DNA from: Oscillospiraceae bacterium
Lineage (GTDB): Bacteria > Bacillota > Clostridia > Oscillospirales > Ruminococcaceae
Direction: 5' to 3'
DNA length: 6,370 bases
NCBI GenBank assembly: GCA_031285945.1
Contig: JAITVF010000057.1
Coordinates: 1-6,370, forward strand
Within the stretch, counting starts at the first letter, position 1. Each line of letters opens with the position of its first letter. Both the position numbers and the translations under genes were made by a program. The notes under the pieces were generated by a model. It was not told the origin of the DNA. It saw nothing but the letters and a program-made list of their open reading frames with translations, and did no database searches. Of the stretch, positions 1-5,113 are shown one piece after another.

Positions 1-51
1 CGCCTAACGGTTTTCAAGACCGCCCCGTTATGACCGCTTCGGTATCCCTCC
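1..51 (-). tRNA. tRNA-Ser (anticodon UGA), 3' part cut off by window edge
   Basis: Read on the minus strand, the first 51 nt of a serine tRNA are visible. They are the acceptor 5' strand GGAGGGA (51 to 45), TA, a D-arm with CCG/CGG stem and a GG-containing loop, and an anticodon arm with stem GCGGT/ACCGT around the loop CTTGAAA. The anticodon is TGA, which reads UCA and other UCN serine codons. The sequence then enters the variable arm, which in serine tRNAs is long. The T-arm and acceptor 3' strand lie outside the window, so the gene is incomplete here only because of the edge. It has its own consensus promoter about 30 nt upstream. Confidence 0.93.
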
Positions 52-87
52 GTGCGGACCCGGCGCCGTCCCCGACCGACGCACCCC

Positions 88-116
88 ATTATAGCATGAT
101 AAAAAAGCGGTGTCAA
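88..116 (-). promoter_or_regulatory. Consensus sigma-A promoter of tRNA-Ser
   Basis: On the minus strand there is a perfect -35 TTGACA (116-111), a 17-bp spacer containing a T-run, and a perfect -10 TATAAT (93-88). Transcription should start near position 81, giving a leader of about 30 nt before the tRNA 5' end at 51. Full consensus at both boxes fits a stable-RNA gene. Confidence 0.92.
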
Positions 117-165
117 TCGTCTTTGCACGATGAAAATCCAGTCTTATCCGGAAAATAATACACTC

Positions 166-194
166 TTGCCCCCCGCGGATATTTGCGGTATAAT
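166..194 (+). promoter_or_regulatory. Promoter of the pilus operon
   Basis: TTGCCC (166-171) and a perfect TATAAT (189-194) are separated by 17 bp, so this is a good sigma-A-type promoter with a four-of-six -35 box. The start of transcription would be near 201, leaving a leader of about 65 nt before the first gene at 266. It is divergent from the tRNA-Ser promoter; the two -35 boxes are about 50 bp apart. No comparable promoter was seen in the short gaps further down, so this one probably serves all seven genes. Confidence 0.8.
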
Positions 195-212
195 AGCGGG
201 GTGGCCCGCCTT

Positions 213-235
213 GCGGCGATAGGCTGCTATGCCGC
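213..235 (+). other. Hairpin in the operon 5' leader
   Basis: GCGGC (213-217) pairs with GCCGC (231-235) and ATAG (219-222) with CTAT (227-230). This gives a 9-bp stem with one bulged G (218) and a GCTG loop. It lies in the predicted leader of the operon mRNA, about 17 nt upstream of the first Shine-Dalgarno sequence, and has no T-tract, so it is not a terminator. A role in mRNA stability or regulation is conceivable but not shown by the sequence. Confidence 0.45.
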
Positions 236-265
236 GATTCCAAAACGTTTTAAGGAGACACCCTG

Positions 266-472
266 ATGAAGCGTCCCGCCAGCTGCGCGGCAGTCGCCGC
301 GGCCTTTATCTTGGCCATTTTTCTCTTGCCCGCAAGAGCCCTGGCCGCTTTAAATCCCGTAACCGGCGACCCGTCCGTGCGGATTATGGGGTGGGTGTTT
401 CTGGCGCTGGGCGTTTCTTTGATAGTGATAATAATATTGTTTCTGCTCTCGGCTAAAAACCGCAGGGATTAG
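266..472 (+). CDS. Small secreted/membrane protein with NPVTG sorting-signal-like C-terminus
   Basis: This is the first gene of the pilus operon (68 aa), preceded by AAGGAGA with 7 nt spacing. Residues 1-27 look like a signal peptide: basic start MKR, hydrophobic core 8-21, and ALA at 25-27 as a signal peptidase I site. NPVTGD follows at 30-35, then a membrane segment (about 40-62) and a short charged tail KNRRD. The order motif, hydrophobic helix, basic tail matches cell-wall sorting signals; NPxTG and related motifs are used by some sortases. There is almost nothing between the signal peptide and the motif, so no passenger domain would be displayed. It may equally be a small membrane protein that merely carries this motif. 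Function is unknown; its position ahead of pilC suggests a link to pilus assembly or anchoring. The overlapping frame at 229-456 has no comparable ribosome binding site and was not chosen. Confidence 0.8.
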   Translation: MKRPASCAAVAAAFILAIFLLPARALAALNPVTGDPSVRIMGWVFLALGVSLIVIIILFLLSAKNRRD

Positions 473-508
473 CGTGTGTTTGAAAACCGGGCGTAAGCTT
501 AAATTGTC

Positions 509-546
509 GGAGGGAGGAAGGCGCGTCCGTTTTTTGGCGGAGCGCC
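509..546 (+). promoter_or_regulatory. Shine-Dalgarno separated from the pilC start by a hairpin
   Basis: A strong purine tract with two GGAGG copies (509-513 and 513-517) lies 41 nt before the pilC ATG, too far for normal initiation. Between them GGCGC (520-524) pairs with GCGCC (542-546) and TCCG (526-529) with CGGA (538-541). The result is a 9-bp stem with one bulged G and an 8-nt T-rich loop. Folding would leave 14 nt between GGAGG and ATG. No start codon in the pilC frame exists between the stop at 481-483 and 559, and only a weak GGAG (539-542, inside the stem) is nearer. The hairpin therefore probably brings the purine tract close to the start codon; this is inference. Confidence 0.5.
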
Positions 547-558
547 ACAACTAAAGCG

Positions 559-1596
559 ATGGCCGATAAAACCTTTGGGGGAGTGCTTACTCCCGGCGAG
601 CTCTCAACCTTTTGCGCGCAGATTGCCATGATCCTCAAGGCGGGAATAAGCGTCGGAGAGGGCGTTTCCGTAATGCTTGAGGACGACCAGCCCTCCCGCA
701 GCCGGGAGATTCTTCTCGCGATTTACAAAAAGCTTGAGGTGGGCGACCCTCTTTATGCGGCGCTTGAGGCGACCGGCGTTTTTCCCGGATATCTGGTCCA
801 CATGACCGAGATCGGAGAAAAGACCGGCCGGCTTGACGACGTTATGGATTCCCTCGTTCTCTACTATGAGCGGGAGGAGGCCGTGTCCCAGAGTATACGC
901 AGCGCGGTGACCTACCCCATGGTGATGATCGCCATAATGCTGCTGGTGGTGGGGGTTCTGGTCATATACGTGTTGCCCGTTTTTAATCAGGTTTACACCG
1001 ACCTTGGCAGCGAGATGACCGGCTTTGCCCGCACCGTGATGGATCTTGGAACGCTGCTGTCACGCTACGCGGTTACCGTAGTGGCTTTGCTCGCGGTTAT
1101 AGTGGTGAGCTTTCTTGTGCTGCGCGGCAGGAACAAAAAGGAGGGCCGGGGCTTCCCCTTGGGCCGCTCCCTTAACGCCAAAATTGCCTCGGGACGCTTT
1201 GCCTCGGCCATGTCGATGATGCTGCAAAGCGGGCTCGACACCCACGAAAGCCTTGAAATGGTGGACCGGCTGACCGAGAATTCTGCCGTGAAGGCTCAAA
1301 TAGCCAGGTGCAAGGAGCAGATCGCAGAAGGCACGGCGTTTTCGGACGCTCTTGTGGGCTCGGGGCTTTTTTCCGGCATAAACGCCCGTATGGTGGCGGT
1401 GGGCTTTAAAACAGGCTCGGCCGAGCTGGTTATGAAAAAGCTTGCCGAGCGCTACGAGGATGAAACAGACCAGAAGATAAGCTCCATGATCGCGGTGCTA
1501 GAGCCTACCCTTGTCGCGGTGTTATCGATAATTGTGGGAGTTATTCTTTTAACGGTCATGCTGCCGCTTATGGGGGTAATGTCCTCAATAGGCTGA
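559..1596 (+). CDS. pilC: PilC / GspF-family inner-membrane platform protein
   Basis: This polytopic platform protein (345 aa) sits at the base of type IV pilus and type II secretion machines and couples the cytoplasmic ATPase to pilin insertion or removal. Two T2SF repeats are visible. The first (about 14-140) has FCAQIAMILKAGI, GEKTGRLDDVM (86-96) and a membrane helix after TYP (120-140). The second (about 208-337) has FASAMSMMLQSGL, GFKTGSAELVMKKLAERYE (282-300) and VLEPTLVAVLSIIVGVILL. A further helix spans about 169-188. Proteobacterial PilC is about 400 aa; this one lacks the N-terminal extension, as short Gram-positive forms do. The ATG at 559 is the only start in frame after the stop at 481; its Shine-Dalgarno is displaced behind a hairpin. 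It could be called GspF, but pilT in the same operon favours PilC. Confidence 0.93.
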   Translation: MADKTFGGVLTPGELSTFCAQIAMILKAGISVGEGVSVMLEDDQPSRSREILLAIYKKLEVGDPLYAALEATGVFPGYLVHMTEIGEKTGRLDDVMDSLVLYYEREEAVSQSIRSAVTYPMVMIAIMLLVVGVLVIYVLPVFNQVYTDLGSEMTGFARTVMDLGTLLSRYAVTVVALLAVIVVSFLVLRGRNKKEGRGFPLGRSLNAKIASGRFASAMSMMLQSGLDTHESLEMVDRLTENSAVKAQIARCKEQIAEGTAFSDALVGSGLFSGINARMVAVGFKTGSAELVMKKLAERYEDETDQKISSMIAVLEPTLVAVLSIIVGVILLTVMLPLMGVMSSIG

Positions 1597-1629
1597 TTTG
1601 CGATATTTTTTCCGGGGAGCGGGTAGATA

Positions 1630-1971
1630 ATGGCGAGGCGTACCTTTGGCGCCGAAAGAAAGAGGCGCGGATCTTATTTAAGGCAGATTGCTCTCCCCCT
1701 CGCGGCCTTTGCGCTTATGGCGGTGTTCTTTTACCGGGGGATGAGCTCGGTGGATGAAAACGCGGCGTCGGAGCGGCTCGCTATGGCGGACCGCGCGGTT
1801 CGGCGGGCGGTCGCGCAGTGCTATGCCGTCGAGGGGCAGTACCCTGCGTCCCTGCGCTACCTTAAGGAAAACTACGGCCTTATGGTGGATGAGGGGAGCT
1901 ACGTCGTAAAGATTGATTTCGCGGGCGGCAACATTTTGCCCAATATAACGGTGATGCCCCGGTATTTCTGA
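1630..1971 (+). CDS. Membrane-anchored protein with pseudopilin-like C-terminal domain, no prepilin signal
   Basis: The product (113 aa) follows pilC by 33 bp and has GGGGAG about 10 nt before its ATG. A very basic N-terminus (MARRTFGAERKRRG) precedes one membrane helix (about 18-36), so the rest should face outward. The exterior part has a helix (45-63), then CYAVEGQYPASLRYLKENYG (64-83) and a strand-rich end with NILPNITV (101-108). The Y-x-x-x-G-x-YP-x-x-L-x-x-L pattern resembles the GspG/pseudopilin region, where a helix leads into a small sheet. The usual prepilin cleavage motif with Glu at +5 is missing. From memory, similar short proteins occur in Oscillospirales pilus loci, but I could not check this. 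It is likely a structural or assembly component of the pilus; the precise role is unknown. Confidence 0.75.
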   Translation: MARRTFGAERKRRGSYLRQIALPLAAFALMAVFFYRGMSSVDENAASERLAMADRAVRRAVAQCYAVEGQYPASLRYLKENYGLMVDEGSYVVKIDFAGGNILPNITVMPRYF

Positions 1972-1996
1972 CTTTTCTTCAGGGAGGGAAGGGCCC

Positions 1997-2497
1997 ATGC
2001 GCAAGCCGGCACAGATACGGCATATGACCGATATTCTTTTCACTCTGAGCCTCTTTTGCGTTCTTGCCGCCTCGGCGCTGCTGGTGGTGATAACCGGCGC
2101 CAGGGTGTACCGAGGCATAACGGCTCAGATGGATAAAAACTTCATGACCGGAACATCCCTGACCTACATCTCCAACAAGATCCGCCAAAACGATGAGTCG
2201 GGCGCGGTTTACGTTGGCGATGTGGAGGGAAAGCCGGCCCTTGTGCTTGAACGCTCCTTCGAGGGCGGATCATACGAAACCTGGATATTTTATGACGGCG
2301 GCGCCTTGAAGGAAGTCATGGTGCCGGCGGGAACCAGGGTTACTCCCGGTCTGGGCCAACAGGTGGTGGAGGTAAGCGGATTTGTGATGGAGCAGATAAG
2401 AAGTGACCTTTTCCGCTTTACCGCAACCGATGAGGAGGGCGGCAGCGCAAGCCTTACCGTGGGGCTTCGCACCCAGTCCGGCAGTCCGGCGGCGTAA
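1997..2497 (+). CDS. DUF4860-like membrane protein of the pilus locus
   Basis: This gene encodes 166 aa and starts 25 bp after the previous stop, behind a strong GGGAGGG Shine-Dalgarno. That site supports ATG 1997 over the internal ATG at 2024. A short cytoplasmic N-terminus is followed by one membrane helix (about 12-34). An extracytoplasmic domain begins with a helix carrying TSLTYISNKIRQND (53-66), then a series of strands (70-88, 94-107, 122-135, 137-157). The overall form, and the TSLxYIxNKIRQND stretch in particular, match my memory of DUF4860 proteins in clostridial pilus loci. There is no E5 prepilin signal, but the helix-then-sheet layout is pilin-like, so a minor pseudopilin or assembly role is plausible. 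The family assignment should be confirmed by a profile search; the function is unknown. Confidence 0.75.
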   Translation: MRKPAQIRHMTDILFTLSLFCVLAASALLVVITGARVYRGITAQMDKNFMTGTSLTYISNKIRQNDESGAVYVGDVEGKPALVLERSFEGGSYETWIFYDGGALKEVMVPAGTRVTPGLGQQVVEVSGFVMEQIRSDLFRFTATDEEGGSASLTVGLRTQSGSPAA

Positions 2498-2526
2498 ACG
2501 CTTTGTAGCGACCAGGCGCTGTTTCT

Positions 2527-2581
2527 TAACCGCCGAAGGCGGAAGCAGAAGCGGTTATAGATTCAAAAGCCGCTGAAAGGA
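2527..2581 (+). promoter_or_regulatory. Structured spacer before the prepilin gene with competing hairpins
   Basis: The 91-bp gap after the DUF4860-like gene is the longest inside the operon. It can form CCGCC/GGCGG around GAA (2530-2542) and AGCGG/CCGCT (2550-2554 with 2570-2574). It can instead form TAACCGC/GCGGTTA (2527-2533 with 2551-2557), which excludes both. The Shine-Dalgarno AAAGGA (2576-2581) follows at once, about 7 nt before ATG 2589. No T-tract or promoter boxes were seen. A mild effect on translation of the prepilin gene is possible; GC-rich chance pairing is also possible. Confidence 0.3.
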
Positions 2582-2588
2582 ATATACG

Positions 2589-3104
2589 ATGCAGGTCATT
2601 CGCCAAAAATCGAAATCCAGTCTTTTTTTGATCGAGCTTTTAATTGTTATCGCCTTCTTTTCGGTGGCGGCGGTCGTTTGCGTCCGGCTTTTTGTCGAGG
2701 CGCGTCTTTTGAGCGCTTCCGGCCGGGACTTAAGCGGGGCTATGGCGGTGGCTCAGAGCGCGGCTGAATGCTTTAAGTCGGCTAAGGGCGATCCCGCTCT
2801 TGCCGCCGGAGTTTTTGGCAGCGCCCTGGATTCTGAAGGCGACGTCTTCTTGCTCTTAAACGGCGAGCCTGCCGTTACCGCGGAGCTGTCTCCGGGCTCT
2901 TTGGGGGATACCGCTGAGATGCTCTTCTTTTTTGACGACGGCCTGAGGCCCGCTGCGGGGGAGGGAAGCTTTCGCCTGCTTATCTCGGTGAGCATGGAAA
3001 ACGGGCTCTCGGTAGCCGATATAAGTGTTTCGAGCGGGGAGGAGCCGGTATTTTCCATCCGTGCGGCAAGCGCTCCCGCCGGTGTTGGGGAGGCGGCCAT
3101 ATGA
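2589..3104 (+). CDS. Prepilin-like protein (type III signal, minor pilin/pseudopilin)
   Basis: The 171-aa product carries the clearest pilin signal in the window. A short basic leader (MQVIRQKSKSS) runs straight into LFLIELLIVIAFFSVAAVV (12-30). Aligned on Glu16 as the conserved +5 residue, the prepilin peptidase would cut between Ser11 and Leu12. Serine replaces the usual glycine at -1 and leucine the usual phenylalanine at +1. The hydrophobic helix continues amphipathically to about residue 65 (SGAMAVAQSAAECFKSAKG), as in pilins. The rest is a strand-rich globular part of about 100 residues. Length and lack of a typical major-pilin tail suggest a minor pilin or pseudopilin (GspI/J- or PilV/W-like in position). 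The start has AAAGGA at suitable spacing. The stop overlaps the next gene by 4 bp, so the two are probably translationally coupled. Confidence 0.82.
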   Translation: MQVIRQKSKSSLFLIELLIVIAFFSVAAVVCVRLFVEARLLSASGRDLSGAMAVAQSAAECFKSAKGDPALAAGVFGSALDSEGDVFLLLNGEPAVTAELSPGSLGDTAEMLFFFDDGLRPAAGEGSFRLLISVSMENGLSVADISVSSGEEPVFSIRAASAPAGVGEAAI

Positions 3105-3598
3105 AGCGGGGCGGGTCGGGAGTCGGCGTAGGCATGTCGTCGGTTTTGATGGTGTTTGTCATCCTCTGCCTTACAACCTTCGCGACACTGTCCTTGGTGT
3201 CGGCGGGGGCGGATCACCGGCTGGTGACGAGATCCGCGGAAAACCTCAGGGCCTTTTACGAGGCCGACGCGGAGGCCGAGAGAATGCTTCTGGAAATCTC
3301 CCGGGCTCTTAAAGAGAGCGGCGGCGCCTCCTCCGAGGCTGAATACCGCGCGCTGTACGCCGAAAAAATGGCCGGCCTTTCCCGTTTAGTGAGTCTGGAC
3401 GGTGCTACGCTGAGCTTTGAGGTGGAGGCGGGCGAGGGCAAGACGCTTAGGGTAGCTCTGTATCTTCCCTTTGGGGAGGATGAGCTTTTCAGGAAGGTCG
3501 GGTGGCAGCTGCTTCCCTCCGAATGGCAGTCGGAGGAGGACTCTGACGGCCTTAAGCTTTTCAGCTCCGAAGAATTTGACGTAATGCCAATGTTCTGA
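3101..3598 (+). CDS. PilX/GspK-like minor pilin candidate
   Basis: This gene (165 aa) overlaps the prepilin gene by ATGA and has GGGGAGG 7 nt before its ATG. A glycine-rich basic leader (MKRGGSGVGVG) precedes one hydrophobic helix (about 12-34). AENLRAFYEADAEAERMLLE (46-65) follows; an aromatic-rich helix with alternating small residues at this place is typical of PilX and GspK minor pilins. If Gly11 is the -1 residue, position +5 is Leu rather than Glu. Missing Glu5 is a known feature of GspK, the subunit at the pseudopilus tip. The remainder has a helix (67-95) and a strand region (100-123), and is acidic near the end. It most likely works with the prepilin encoded just upstream to start or cap the fibre. 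The assignment is by architecture only; sequence similarity to known families is weak. Confidence 0.7.
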   Translation: MKRGGSGVGVGMSSVLMVFVILCLTTFATLSLVSAGADHRLVTRSAENLRAFYEADAEAERMLLEISRALKESGGASSEAEYRALYAEKMAGLSRLVSLDGATLSFEVEAGEGKTLRVALYLPFGEDELFRKVGWQLLPSEWQSEEDSDGLKLFSSEEFDVMPMF

Positions 3599-3621
3599 AA
3601 CATATTTTAGGGGAGAACATA

Positions 3622-4686
3622 ATGGAAGTGCTTGATCTGCTTAAGGACGCGGTAAGCCGCGACGCCTCCGATCTTTTTTTGATCGCGGGGCTGCCTGTGA
3701 TATTTAAGATCAACGGACAGATGGTCAGGGTTGGGGAGGAGAAGCAGACCTCATCCTCCATCGCTCAGCGTATTCACGGGGTATATATGCTGGCGGGCGA
3801 CCGCGACCTTGCCAAAACGGCTGAAACTGGGGACGATGACTTTTCCTTCGCGCTGCCGGGAATATCTCGCTTTAGGGTAAACGTATACAGGCAGCGGGGA
3901 ACCCTGGCCGCCGTAATAAGAATTATAACCTTCGACCTGCCCGAGCCGGACAGTATAGGCATACCCGAAACGGTTATGCGTCTTTCTGACAATACAAAGG
4001 GGCTTGTGCTGGTAACGGGAACGGCCGGCAGCGGCAAATCAACCACCCTTGCCTGTATGATAGACCGTATAAACAGGCAAAGGGCTTCTCACATAATAAC
4101 GCTCGAGGATCCTATCGAATACCTGCACCGGCATAATAAGAGCATAGTGAGCCAGCGCGAAATCCCTACAGACACCGAAAGCTACGTAAAGGCGCTCAGA
4201 GCCTCGCTTCGCCAGTCGCCCGACGTTATCCTGCTGGGCGAAATGCGCGACCACGAGACTATAAACGTAGCCATGACGGCGGCCGAGACGGGCCATCTTA
4301 TCCTTTCGACACTCCACACAGTGGGCGCCGCGCAGACCATAGACCGGGTGGTGGACGCCTTCCCCGCCAACCAGCAAAATCAGGTGCGAATTCAGCTTTC
4401 CCTGGTTTTGCAGGGGGTGGTTTCGCAGCAGCTTATCCCGGCTCTGGACGGAACCCTTGTTCCCGCCTTCGAGATTATGCTTGCCAACACCGCCATACGC
4501 AACATGATACGCGAATCAAAGATTCACCAGATAGATACAGTTATCCACTCGTCGTCCCGGGACGGAATGCTTACCATGGACGCAAGCCTTATAGACCTTT
4601 GCAGGCGCGGAATAATCTCGGATAAAATAGCGGTCGGCTACAGCCCCGCCCCCGAGCTCTTTGAAAAAAAGCTTAAGCAGGGGTAA
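3622..4686 (+). CDS. pilT: PilT-type type IV pilus ATPase
   Basis: This is a cytoplasmic hexameric ATPase of the PilT family (354 aa, the usual length), which drives pilus retraction. The N-terminal PAS-like domain begins with the typical LLKDAVSRDASDLFLIAGLP (6-25). The ATPase core has Walker A GTAGSGKST (133-141, Lys139), the Asp box ITLEDPIEYLH (159-169), Walker B DVILLGEMRD (201-210, Glu207) and the His box GHLILSTLHT (224-233). AIRNMIRE (291-298) is the C-terminal signature of PilT, needed for retraction in studied species, and separates it from PilB. The usual GPTGSGKST is GTAGSGKST here, a mild change. AGGGGAG stands 6 nt before ATG 3622. It is the last gene of the operon and the only motor encoded in it; the partner platform protein PilC is encoded five genes earlier. 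Confidence 0.97.
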   Translation: MEVLDLLKDAVSRDASDLFLIAGLPVIFKINGQMVRVGEEKQTSSSIAQRIHGVYMLAGDRDLAKTAETGDDDFSFALPGISRFRVNVYRQRGTLAAVIRIITFDLPEPDSIGIPETVMRLSDNTKGLVLVTGTAGSGKSTTLACMIDRINRQRASHIITLEDPIEYLHRHNKSIVSQREIPTDTESYVKALRASLRQSPDVILLGEMRDHETINVAMTAAETGHLILSTLHTVGAAQTIDRVVDAFPANQQNQVRIQLSLVLQGVVSQQLIPALDGTLVPAFEIMLANTAIRNMIRESKIHQIDTVIHSSSRDGMLTMDASLIDLCRRGIISDKIAVGYSPAPELFEKKLKQG

Positions 4687-4701
4687 CGCCAGACAGAAAT
4701 A

Positions 4702-4739
4702 AACCCGGCGCGAAAAGCGAAAGCTTTTTGCGCCGGGTT
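4702..4739. terminator. Strong 17-bp hairpin between convergent genes
   Basis: AACCCGGCGCGAAAAGC (4702-4718) pairs with 4723-4739 over 17 bp, one of them G-U, closed by a GAAA tetraloop. It begins 15 nt after the pilT stop and lies 75 nt beyond the stop of the convergent Cys-rich gene. On the minus strand it is followed by TTTATTTCTGT, a fair T-tract. On the plus strand CGCATTAATGG follows, which is not T-rich. It therefore looks like an intrinsic terminator for the Cys-rich gene that may also stop or stabilise the pilus operon transcript. Confidence 0.75.
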
Positions 4740-4769
4740 CGCATTAATGGAAAAAAGTGGCGGAATGTA

Positions 4770-4789
4770 AGCCGCCCGTAAGGGCGGTT
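4770..4789 (-). other. Second hairpin in the 3' region of the Cys-rich gene
   Basis: CCGCCC (4772-4777) pairs with GGGCGG (4782-4787) around GTAA, and two weaker pairs extend the stem. On the minus strand it stands 25 nt after the stop codon of the Cys-rich gene and upstream of the larger hairpin at 4702-4739. No T-run follows directly; TTTTTT appears only about 13 nt further. It may protect the mRNA 3' end or act as a weak terminator. Confidence 0.4.
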
Positions 4790-4814
4790 AAACAGAGGTA
4801 CGAGGCTATTACGT

Positions 4815-5084
4815 TTAGCAGCAGCAGGACGAGCAACAGCAGTTGCACGAGCAACCGCAGCCCGGTGTGTAACTGTTTCTGCAAACGCGATAGTATTCAC
4901 ATTCTGTCGTGCTCTTGCCGAGGTATTCGTTGGTGCAGCCGCAGCCGCAACCGCAACCGTTTTGCGAGGATCCGCAGCCGCATCCGCAGCCGCTTTGCGA
5001 GGATCCGCAGCCGCCGTCTCCGTAGATTTCGTCTGCGCGAATACCGCCTGCGCACTGGTTGGTTCTGCATCCCATACAACACAT
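4815..5084 (-). CDS. Small cysteine-rich protein (23 Cys in 89 residues), function unknown
   Basis: I do not recognise a family. The minus-strand frame has a good Shine-Dalgarno (AAAGGTGG, 10 nt before ATG 5084) and ends with TGC codons directly before TAA. Cysteine makes up 26% of the 89 residues in four blocks: MCCMGC at the start, a Gly-Cys alternating middle (24-50), isolated Cys62 and Cys68, and CGCSCNCCCSSCCC at the end. The middle is an 11-residue repeat, GCGSSQ(S/N)GCGC, at 25-35 and 36-46, plus a short extra GCGC. There is no signal peptide or membrane segment. Such composition is known from metal-binding proteins, cross-linked spore coat or exosporium proteins, and thiazole-type peptide precursors. 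None can be chosen here: no modification enzyme, metal transporter or spore gene is adjacent. A longer minus-strand frame (4673-5185) over the same bases is Ala/Arg-rich from the repeat and was not accepted. Confidence 0.8.
   Translation of the reverse strand: MCCMGCRTNQCAGGIRADEIYGDGGCGSSQSGCGCGCGSSQNGCGCGCGCTNEYLGKSTTECEYYRVCRNSYTPGCGCSCNCCCSSCCC
4953..5013 (-). repeat. 33-bp-period tandem repeat inside the Cys-rich gene
   Basis: Positions 4953-4980 and 4986-5013 are 28-bp copies 33 bp apart that differ at only two bases; each contains TTTGCGAGGATCCGCAGCCG. The period is 11 codons, and the copies encode the GCGSSQ(S/N)GCGC repeat in the same frame. The near identity at DNA level suggests a fairly recent duplication that kept the reading frame. 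Confidence 0.85.
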
Positions 5085-5113
5085 ATTAATTTTGCCACCT
5101 TTCCATTTATGCC

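Noticed and set aside
229..456. Plus-strand frame overlapping the first operon gene
   Set aside because: It has no ribosome binding site and a basic, domain-free product, whereas the overlapping frame at 266 has AAGGAGA, a signal peptide and a membrane helix.
1678..2118. Minus-strand frame of 146 codons opposite the pseudopilin-like and DUF4860-like genes
   Set aside because: Composition is Arg/His/Pro-rich without domains, it crosses a gene boundary on the opposite strand, and it has no promoter or ribosome binding site.
2753..3217. Minus-strand frame of 154 codons opposite the prepilin and PilX-like genes
   Set aside because: No ribosome binding site or recognisable domain; it lies fully antisense to two genes with coupled translation and clear pilin-like architecture.
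4930..5020. Possible CRISPR-like or microsatellite array
   Set aside because: There are only two copies, adjacent and in frame within a coding region, with no spacers of regular length and no cas genes in the window.
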